A DNA stretch of 14,260 nucleotides from Fidelibacterota bacterium UBA1134 (lineage in GTDB: Bacteria > Fidelibacterota > Marinisomatia > Marinisomatales > S15-B10), in contig DCAL01000025.1 in the NCBI GenBank assembly GCA_002311975.1, positions 1-14,260 of the forward strand, given 5' to 3'. Below are positions 1 to 5,346 of the stretch, in pieces. The notes beneath the pieces were generated by a model. The model saw only the letters and a program-made list of their open reading frames with translations, searched no databases and was not told the origin of the DNA. A program made the position numbers and the translations under genes. Position 1 is the first letter of the stretch. Every line of letters begins with the position of its first letter.

Positions 1-1227
1 ATTCGGCGGAATTAATTTAAACTGCCTATTGTATTTTAAGAACTGTTCAACAACTCCCCAATTCTCTTCCGGTTCCAGCGAACAGGTTGAATAGATGAGC
101 TTGCCGCCGGGCTTCACAAATGTTGACATGTGCCGCAGGATTGACTCTTGAAGCTGCAACATTTCCGAAAGGTGAGAAGGATGGCGGCGCCACCTCAGAT
201 CCGCACGTTTTGCCATAACACCTGTCCCAGTACACGGCACATCCAGAAAGACCACATCGCCCACGGGATAGTCGTCCCTCATGGCGTCTTTACAACTGAT
301 GTGAACCGTTGGCATATCCAGTCTGGAGAAAGTCTCCCGCAGACGCTGGAGTCGCCCTCTATCGGCGTCGTAGCTGTGAATGACGGCCCCATCACCCAGC
401 CGTTCCGCAAAGTATGAAGCCTTGCCGCCGGGAGCAGCACAGGCGTCCACAAGTATCCCGGTGAAATCTTCGTCAACAAGATGTGTCACAAACCCCGCCG
501 AAATATCCTGAAAGGAAAAATCACCATTCAGAAACTCCGCCGACGACCTCAACTCCGAAACGTTGTTCACTGTGTAGAAGTCAGCCATAACCGGACTCTG
601 GCTCCATTCGATGCTGTTTTCTGAGAGAAGAGATTCAAACTTTCCTCTGCTCACCTTTTTCCTGTTCCTCCGGATGGAGAACTGCGGAATCCGGTTATTC
701 CATTCACATAACTTCAATGTACGCTCAAAGCCAAAACTGTTGATCCACCTTTTGATTATCCATCGGGGGTGCGATGTTACGGCGGCAATCCTTGCGGTAG
801 AATCTTCATTCGTCAACTGATCCGGCCGAGGCAGATGAGACGGGTCGATCTTCCGCAACACCGCGTTCACCAGTCCGGCCGCTTTCTTGCTCACCTGTTC
901 GGTCGCCATCTGCACCGCCTCATTCACTGCGGCATAGGCCGGAACTTGCTTTCTGAAAATGATCTCATAAGCCCCCAGCCTCAGTATGTTTTTCAGGACA
1001 AGCTCCGAGCTGGAGAAATCGCCCTTGAAGAAGCGGACAAGAAGATGATCGAGGTATCCCCTCCAGCGGGTGACCTCCTGGACAAGGAATGTGACCGCGG
1101 GCCGATCCTGCGGTGCTGCGTCCGACTGGAAGTAGTCTGAATAAATCTGCGACAGCCTCCTCTCTGAACGGTCAAACTGTGTCAGAATCTGAGCGGCGTG
1201 GAAGCGCGCATCTGGCCTACGCCCCAA
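1..1227 (-). CDS. rsmB: 16S rRNA (cytosine-967-C5)-methyltransferase RsmB, 3' end beyond window
   Basis: This enzyme methylates C5 of cytosine 967 in 16S rRNA using S-adenosylmethionine. The frame is open from 1269 to the window edge and encodes about 409 residues; the family is usually 430-450, so a short C-terminal piece is missing. An N-terminal NusB-like RNA-binding domain (about residues 1-140) includes KKAAGLVNAVLRKI, then SHPRWIIKRW. The Rossmann methyltransferase domain has the SAM motif DACAAPGGK at 261-269, DVPCTGTG with the product-release Cys332, and STCSLEPEEN with the nucleophile Cys382. No ATG or GTG lies between the last in-frame stop (TGA 1270-1272) and the NusB homology. The best start is TTG 1225-1227, preceded by AGGGGAG, and it overlaps the end of fmt by 11 bases, which suggests translational coupling. 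Order def-fmt-rsmB is classic. The recognition is firm; the start is likely. Confidence 0.93.
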   Translation of the reverse strand, partial: MGRRPDARFHAAQILTQFDRSERRLSQIYSDYFQSDAAPQDRPAVTFLVQEVTRWRGYLDHLLVRFFKGDFSSSELVLKNILRLGAYEIIFRKQVPAYAAVNEAVQMATEQVSKKAAGLVNAVLRKIDPSHLPRPDQLTNEDSTARIAAVTSHPRWIIKRWINSFGFERTLKLCEWNNRIPQFSIRRNRKKVSRGKFESLLSENSIEWSQSPVMADFYTVNNVSELRSSAEFLNGDFSFQDISAGFVTHLVDEDFTGILVDACAAPGGKASYFAERLGDGAVIHSYDADRGRLQRLRETFSRLDMPTVHISCKDAMRDDYPVGDVVFLDVPCTGTGVMAKRADLRWRRHPSHLSEMLQLQESILRHMSTFVKPGGKLIYSTCSLEPEENWGVVEQFLKYNRQFKLIPPN

Positions 1228-2143
1228 ATCTCTCCCCTGGAGAAAGTTTAAACCCTTGAAGGAACTGCGTCACCGTCATCCGGCGCTTTCCCTCGATCTG
1301 AACATCACTCAATTCAAGGCTGCCCGAACCGCATGAGACAACGAGAGAACTTTCGTCCGCATTGATGATTTCACCGGGAGTCACGGGCGGGAGAGCCGAA
1401 AAGCTTGTCTTGAAGATCTTCATCCGCCGGCCTTTGACGAATGTATAAGCTGAGGGAACCGGAGAGAGAGCCCGCACCAGATTATGGATCTTGACCGCAG
1501 ACTTCCGCCACTGCATCTGACACATTTCAGGTTTTATCTTGGGCGCCTTCGAGGCGCAAGAATCGTCCTGCTGAATTGGGGTCAACGTGTCGTTGTCGAT
1601 TCCGTCTATCGTTTCCATCACCAGCGATGCTCCCATATGAGACATTCGTTTCGAGAGAGAACCGCAGTCATCATCAGGATAGATGACAACCTTCTTTGTC
1701 AACAGGAGATCACCGGTATCCACCGCCGGAGCCAGGATAAACGTTGTCAGACCGGTGACGGAATCGCCGTTCATCAGCGCTTGCTGAATGGGGGCAGCTC
1801 CGCGATACTTCGGCAGCAGAGAGCCGTGCAGGTTTATACACCCCTTTTTTGGTATACCAAGCAAGGTTCGAGGCAGTATCTTGAATGCCACAACAACAAG
1901 GAGGTCAGGGTTTAATTCCTGCAACGACGCAACCAGTAACTCGCTCTTCAACGACTTAGGCTGTATCAGGGGAATATTGCTTTCCCTTGCGAAAGAGGCC
2001 ACAGGACCGGCAGTCTGTTTCATCCCCCTGCCTCTCGCTTTTTCAGACGAAGTGACGACGGCCAGAACCTCATGGCGACTTCCAGAAAGAGATGAAAGGG
2101 TGGGCAACGCGAAAGTAGGGTTACCCAGAAAGACAATGCGCAT
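1217..2143 (-). CDS. fmt: Methionyl-tRNA formyltransferase
   Basis: Transfers a formyl group from 10-formyltetrahydrofolate to the amino group of methionyl-initiator tRNA in the cytoplasm. The 308-residue length is normal. The N-terminal formyltransferase domain starts MRIVFLGNPTFALPTL and carries the active-site stretch NLHGSLLPKYRGAAPIQ, with Asn104 and His106. Asp142 in VDTGDLLL completes the catalytic Asn-His-Asp set known from the E. coli enzyme. The C-terminal OB-fold-like domain (about 205-305) contains the region SPVPSAYTF. It starts 16 bases after the def stop and overlaps rsmB by 11 bases. No clear Shine-Dalgarno sequence precedes the ATG, so it may depend on translation coming from def. 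Stop is TAG. Identification is secure. Confidence 0.97.
   Translation of the reverse strand: MRIVFLGNPTFALPTLSSLSGSRHEVLAVVTSSEKARGRGMKQTAGPVASFARESNIPLIQPKSLKSELLVASLQELNPDLLVVVAFKILPRTLLGIPKKGCINLHGSLLPKYRGAAPIQQALMNGDSVTGLTTFILAPAVDTGDLLLTKKVVIYPDDDCGSLSKRMSHMGASLVMETIDGIDNDTLTPIQQDDSCASKAPKIKPEMCQMQWRKSAVKIHNLVRALSPVPSAYTFVKGRRMKIFKTSFSALPPVTPGEIINADESSLVVSCGSGSLELSDVQIEGKRRMTVTQFLQGFKLSPGERFGA
1232..1238 (-). promoter_or_regulatory. Ribosome binding site supporting the TTG start of rsmB
   Basis: AGGGGAG lies four bases before TTG 1225-1227, inside the last codons of fmt. It supports TTG as the rsmB start, since the frame has no ATG or GTG before the conserved domain. The spacing is slightly short. 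Confidence 0.5.
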
Positions 2144-2159
2144 CGCGCGGGAGGTTGAT

Positions 2160-2696
2160 TTAATTCCTCTTAAGAATGGCTTCGCTTAACTTGCCGTGAC
2201 TGGCTTCAAGTTCTTTGAGGCGTTTGCCAAACCGCTGCTTCTGAAGGGAGCTGGTGTGATCAGTGATAACCCTGCCATTCACATGATCCATCTCATGTTG
2301 AATAACGCGGGCCATCAAACCTATATACTCGTTCACATGTTTTTTGCCGCTCAAATCCTGATATGCCAAACGAACTGTCTCGGCGCGCCTCACCTCTACT
2401 CTAATCTCTGGCAGACTGAGACACCCCTCCTCCATGACCGACTCGCCCCACCTCTCAAGAATCTTACCGTTCACAAATACAAACGGCGTATCCCACTCAT
2501 CCGTATGGGTGATATCCACAACCATCAAGTTGAGATCTTTACCTATCTGATTTGCCGCTAGTCCGATCCCGTTTTCCTCATACATAGTGTCGAACATATC
2601 GTCGACCAGTTCGACGGCCTCTTCGAAGTTTTCCACGGGCTTCATTTTCCTGCGCAGGATGCTGTTGCCATAGATTACCACTGAAAGACGCGCCAC
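2160..2696 (-). CDS. def: Peptide deformylase
   Basis: Metalloenzyme that removes the formyl group from the N-terminus of new polypeptides. All three family motifs are present: GIGLAANQ (residues 43-50), EGCLSLP with metal ligand Cys92, and QHEMDHVNG with ligands His134 and His138 and catalytic Glu135. The 178-residue length is typical. The final motif has Val where many members have Leu, a mild change. The start is GTG 2694-2696, chosen because family alignment begins just there (VVIYGNSILRRK). There is no recognisable ribosome binding site, and the yajC stop is only five bases upstream, so translation is probably coupled to yajC. It pairs functionally with fmt just downstream. Stop is TAA. 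Confidence 0.97.
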   Translation of the reverse strand: MARLSVVIYGNSILRRKMKPVENFEEAVELVDDMFDTMYEENGIGLAANQIGKDLNLMVVDITHTDEWDTPFVFVNGKILERWGESVMEEGCLSLPEIRVEVRRAETVRLAYQDLSGKKHVNEYIGLMARVIQHEMDHVNGRVITDHTSSLQKQRFGKRLKELEASHGKLSEAILKRN

Positions 2697-2701
2697 TACG
2701 A

Positions 2702-3019
2702 CTACTGCTTGGCTTTTTTGGCTCCGGAAAGTCCCGCCACCGCCGATTTGCTCACCCGCAAATCGACATTCTTCCCGACACTGAGGATCACAATAGATTC
2801 CTTTTCCTTAAATCCGGCAACGGTTCCGTGGATTCCTCCGGAAGTCACCACCTTGTCGCCTTTCTTCAAGTTTGTCAGCATCTGCTTCTTTTCTTTCTGC
2901 TGTTTCATCTGAGGTCGAATCATGAGAAAATAGATCACGAACATGATAAGGACAAACGGCAGGAATCCAAGGAAGCCTCCGCCAGCCGCACCACCTGTCT
3001 GACCGTACAAAAAATTCAC
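2702..3019 (-). CDS. yajC: Sec translocon accessory protein YajC
   Basis: Small inner membrane protein that associates with SecDF and the SecYEG translocon. Its 105 residues show the family plan: a glycine-rich N-terminus (GQTGGAAGGGF), one transmembrane segment (about 17-35, ending FLMIRPQMKQQKE), and a basic cytoplasmic domain with KKGDKVVTSGGIHGTV and a Lys-rich tail. The start is GTG 3017-3019, with a strong AAGGAGG eight bases before it. It is usually found near tgt or secDF; here it heads a run with def, fmt and rsmB, separated from def by five bases. Stop is TAG. Confidence 0.95.
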   Translation of the reverse strand: MNFLYGQTGGAAGGGFLGFLPFVLIMFVIYFLMIRPQMKQQKEKKQMLTNLKKGDKVVTSGGIHGTVAGFKEKESIVILSVGKNVDLRVSKSAVAGLSGAKKAKQ

Positions 3020-3119
3020 GATAATTATCCTCCTTTTCCGACGGCAAACTTACGCTTTACCCTCACGAAAACCAAGCCAATTGGAGGTCTGTTTGTCATC
3101 AGAAATGGAATACAATAGA

Positions 3120-3170
3120 AATCCCAATCTGTTACGGAAACGAAAACCGTCGCCAAAACGGATTGGGATT
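3120..3170 (-). terminator. Inverted repeat between the second 73-residue gene and yajC, possible terminator
   Basis: Arms AATCCCAATC (3120-3129) and GATTGGGATT (3161-3170) are perfectly complementary. After one imperfect position, three more pairs extend the stem (3131-3133 with 3157-3159). The loop holds a small ACGG/CCGT hairpin. On the minus-strand transcript the stem is followed by TTCTATTGTATT, U-rich but not a clean U tract. It may end transcription of the upstream small genes, or act as leader structure for yajC. Confidence 0.4.
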
Positions 3171-3176
3171 AACTGC

Positions 3177-3196
3177 CCGCCGTTCGAAGACGACGG
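3177..3196 (-). repeat. Short hairpin just downstream of the second 73-residue gene
   Basis: CCGCCGT (3177-3183) and ACGACGG (3190-3196) can form a seven-pair stem with one wobble and a six-base loop. It starts 17 bases after the stop of the 3214-3435 gene, next to the larger inverted repeat at 3120-3170. Together they look like 3' end structure. Confidence 0.35.
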
Positions 3197-3213
3197 ATTA
3201 CTGATATGTGGGT

Positions 3214-3435
3214 CTAGCTTTTGTAAATCCAGAGGAATACCAGCAGAGCAATGAGGCCCACTATGCCTTCGGTTGCAAGACTGCTGACGATCCCTCCAAT
3301 GTTCTCGACTACGCCTGTCGTCCCAGGAAAAAGTATGTCGATAACGACGAAGAGTAGAACAAGCGCTATGCCAAAATCGAAGATATCCTTCAACCAGCCT
3401 GTAGTGCTATTCAGGGTGTCTCTTAATGATGCCAT
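3214..3435 (-). CDS. Small two-helix membrane protein, paralogue B (unknown function)
   Basis: Not a family I can name. The product has 73 residues: an N-terminal stretch MASLRDTLNSTTGWLKD that could be amphipathic, a hydrophobic segment at about 18-36, a polar linker with TTGVVENIGG, and a second hydrophobic segment at about 55-71 ending IYKS. It aligns without gaps to the neighbour at 3570-3791 with 40 of 73 residues identical, so the two arose by tandem duplication and both appear maintained. ATG 3433-3435 has GGGGA about ten bases upstream. A hairpin-rich gap separates it from yajC. A small envelope or stress protein is possible, but nothing in the sequence shows the role. Stop is TAG. 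Confidence 0.8.
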   Translation of the reverse strand: MASLRDTLNSTTGWLKDIFDFGIALVLLFVVIDILFPGTTGVVENIGGIVSSLATEGIVGLIALLVFLWIYKS

Positions 3436-3519
3436 AGGATGATTCCCCTTTCTATCTGTTTTACGTATAGCTCCCCCCCGTCGAACGGAGAGGATTTCAC
3501 CGACAGATGAATCGATAAT

Positions 3520-3557
3520 AGGGCGTTCGCCCTCCCGAATGAGAGAACGAACGCTCT
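3520..3557 (-). terminator. Strong hairpin between the two 73-residue genes
   Basis: On the minus strand a 17-base arm (3557 to 3541) pairs with a 17-base arm (3536 to 3520) around an ATTC loop. There is one mismatch and a few G-U pairs in the RNA; the core is GCGTTCG with CGAACGC. It begins 12 bases after the stop of the 3570-3791 gene. Only ATTATCGATT follows, with no U run, so it may be a weak terminator, a processing or RNA-stabilising structure, or an attenuator that lowers expression of the second paralogue. Confidence 0.55.
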
Positions 3558-3569
3558 ACTCAACTAGCT

Positions 3570-3791
3570 CTATGATCTGTAGATCGACAAGAAAGCGAGT
3601 AAGGTAATAAGTCCTACCACGCCCTCATCAGTGAAACTGGCGACAAGATCTGCGACGTTACCCACAATGCCGGTAGTATCACCGAACAGAAGGTCCACTA
3701 CCAAAAACACAAGGGCTAATGCAAAACCCAGATTGACTATGTCTTTGGCCCAACCGGTTACTGTGGAAAATGTGTCTTTTAAGCCAGCCAT
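3570..3791 (-). CDS. Small two-helix membrane protein, paralogue A (unknown function)
   Basis: Function unknown. The 73-residue product has the same architecture as the 3214-3435 protein: MAGLKDTFSTVTGWAKD, a hydrophobic segment at about 20-36, TTGIVGN, and a second hydrophobic segment at about 57-71 ending IYRS. Conserved between the two are TGW-KDI, G-AL-L-F-V-D-LF, TTG-V-N and EG-VGLI-LL-FL-IY-S. The substitutions are mostly conservative (Lys/Arg, Ile/Val/Leu), which suggests selection on the protein. ATG 3789-3791 has an excellent AGGAGGG six bases upstream, and a consensus-like promoter lies at 3950-3978, so this is probably a well expressed gene. It is the first gene of its transcript. 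Stop is TAG. Confidence 0.82.
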   Translation of the reverse strand: MAGLKDTFSTVTGWAKDIVNLGFALALVFLVVDLLFGDTTGIVGNVADLVASFTDEGVVGLITLLAFLSIYRS

Positions 3792-3841
3792 ATTCTACCC
3801 TCCTACTTGGTTTATTATGATGTATGACCAACCCCTCACTT

Positions 3842-3886
3842 CCGGGTAAGCCGGAGAGAGTGATAGATCACTTTCTTTCGGAAAGT
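3842..3886 (-). promoter_or_regulatory. Structured leader upstream of the 73-residue genes
   Basis: The predicted transcript has a leader of about 150 bases. Within it are the palindrome AGTGATAGATCACT (3859-3872), an overlapping ACTTTC/GAAAGT hairpin (3870-3886), and paired CCGG blocks (3842-3845 and 3851-3854). The two overlapping stems exclude each other, so alternative folding is possible. No known riboswitch class is recognised. Confidence 0.35.
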
Positions 3887-3949
3887 TTCTGCTAGAAAAG
3901 GGATGGGATTCTGATCGCTCCAAAATCATCAATTACTATTAGCCCCGGG

Positions 3950-3978
3950 ATGATAATCAAATTTCGGCTAAAAGTCAA
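3950..3978 (-). promoter_or_regulatory. Sigma70-type promoter for the paralogous small genes
   Basis: On the minus strand, TTGACT (3978-3973) is followed after exactly 17 bases by TATCAT (3955-3950), close to the consensus -35 and -10 hexamers. It points towards the 3570-3791 gene and lies in the non-coding gap after the sialidase-fold gene, separating the small genes from the copper block. Confidence 0.7.
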
Positions 3979-4034
3979 GAAAAAAGTGCATCTCCCATCG
4001 GAAAAATACGCAAAGAAGGAACATTCAGGATATG

Positions 4035-5291
4035 CTACGACGGGATGGCGCGGATTTTGAACCGTTTTATCTTAATCTGAGATTTTTCTCCGGGAGTGGT
4101 CCAGACCACTATCATCTGGCCGGCCACAGCGATTATTCGAGGATAACCGCTCCCCCGCCCGGGATCAATGTTCCCCACGATCGCAGTATTCCCCATCGAA
4201 CCGCCGGAAGAGACAGTCCTGATTCTTACCTCAGCTTCTTCACCCGCCATCTCGATCCAGCTTACCACGGCTCTACTGGAGGAGATCCACTCCACGTCAA
4301 CTCGCCCCAGAGGATTGCCGCCGTCAACCCTGACAGGCTTGCCGAATGAGGCTCCCCGATCCGCCGAAAAGGACACATTCACCTGTGAAGTGCCATTGGG
4401 AGCGGTGAACCAAGCGACGGCCGCTTTCTGTCCTTCGCCCGCCAGTGCCGGCCCGTTCACGGGACAGCCCGGAAGCTTCCACCCGTCTGCGTGGACGGCG
4501 AACGGTTCTGCCCACTGTCCCTCCACATTTCGCACGATCTGTATGTTACGCGTTTCGTCCTCGCTCCGGTCACGATAGGCGATAAGGGTAGTGTTGCCAA
4601 GGGTCAGGGCCGATGTGGGGCAGCATTCGCACACACGGTCATCGAGGCGGATCTCAGGCTGGAGTTTCATGTTCGAAGAGATGAGTGTCGCGTAGAGCGC
4701 CATGGGGCCGGCGGTGTGATTCTCCATATCGTAGTTCATGCTGCGACCGTCCAGCCAGACCATCCCGAAATCGACTGTATGCTGTTCTCCAGATAACCCC
4801 GGGGAGAAAAAGGAAACGAATCCGTGTTCGGCAAGGACGCCGTCCCGATGAGGCGATACGGGCTCTGACCACGATGCTCCCCTGTCGACCGAGAGAGCCA
4901 CCAGCACATCGTATTCGTAAGTTCCTTCACCGGCCTTGTAGAGCCAGTGTGCTGCCAGTGTGTCACCGTTCACCTGGAAGATGGACGGGAAATCAGCCCA
5001 GTTGACGAAGAAACGATCGCCCCGGAAAATGGTCCTGGGCTGGGCCCACTTCTCCCCATTGAGCTCAGACATCTTCAGGGCATAGGACGTGTCATTTGAC
5101 GGCTCAAGCCACGACAACAGCACCGTTTGTTCTTCTGAAAGGAAAAGGTTCGGATAGCGGGCCCCCTGTCCGGCAGGTGATTGTAGCTCACGCACTTCAA
5201 ACGGAGGCGGTTCACATGAAAAAGTATAAACCAGAATTGTGGTCCAAAATACAACCTGTGTCATCAGGAATCGGCTCTTATGGAAAAACAT
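4035..5291 (-). CDS. Sialidase-fold (BNR/Asp-box) lipoprotein with CxCC signature, probably copper-linked
   Basis: Predicted secreted or membrane-anchored beta-propeller protein of 418 residues. I chose ATG 5289-5291 because AGGGAG sits six bases upstream; an upstream in-frame ATG at 5316 has no such site. The signal peptide runs to YTFSC, making Cys26 a likely though imperfect lipoprotein anchor. Two Asp-boxes are visible, SVDRGASW (134-141) and SADRGASF (309-316), typical of sialidase-like propellers. Between them lie RVCECCPTS (Cys221, 223, 224) and GCPVNGPA (Cys276). I recall the same CxCC and GCPVNGP signature in other sialidase-annotated bacterial proteins, but this could not be checked. 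Nothing beyond the Asp-boxes supports glycan cleavage. It is the last gene of the copper block, 55 bases after copA, so a metal-binding or redox role is an inference. Stop is TAG. Confidence 0.8.
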   Translation of the reverse strand: MFFHKSRFLMTQVVFWTTILVYTFSCEPPPFEVRELQSPAGQGARYPNLFLSEEQTVLLSWLEPSNDTSYALKMSELNGEKWAQPRTIFRGDRFFVNWADFPSIFQVNGDTLAAHWLYKAGEGTYEYDVLVALSVDRGASWSEPVSPHRDGVLAEHGFVSFFSPGLSGEQHTVDFGMVWLDGRSMNYDMENHTAGPMALYATLISSNMKLQPEIRLDDRVCECCPTSALTLGNTTLIAYRDRSEDETRNIQIVRNVEGQWAEPFAVHADGWKLPGCPVNGPALAGEGQKAAVAWFTAPNGTSQVNVSFSADRGASFGKPVRVDGGNPLGRVDVEWISSSRAVVSWIEMAGEEAEVRIRTVSSGGSMGNTAIVGNIDPGRGSGYPRIIAVAGQMIVVWTTPGEKSQIKIKRFKIRAIPS

Positions 5292-5297
5292 ATTCAG

Positions 5298-5303
5298 CTC
5301 CCT
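5298..5303 (-). promoter_or_regulatory. Ribosome binding site deciding the start of the sialidase-fold lipoprotein
   Basis: AGGGAG lies six bases before ATG 5289-5291. The longer alternative starting at 5318 has only CAAAACATA upstream and would make this site part of the coding region. Confidence 0.6.
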
Positions 5304-5346
5304 CGATTTTTTTCTCATTATGTTTTGTCACGGGTATTGACCAAGC

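Noticed and set aside
1484..2189. Plus-strand open frames opposite fmt (143 and 133 codons)
   Set aside because: Antisense shadows of fmt with no recognisable protein features.
3979..4012. Possible intrinsic terminator after the sialidase-fold gene
   Set aside because: On the minus strand a run of six T follows, but the only stem (TGCGT with ATGCA) has five pairs including a wobble and a long loop, too weak to call.
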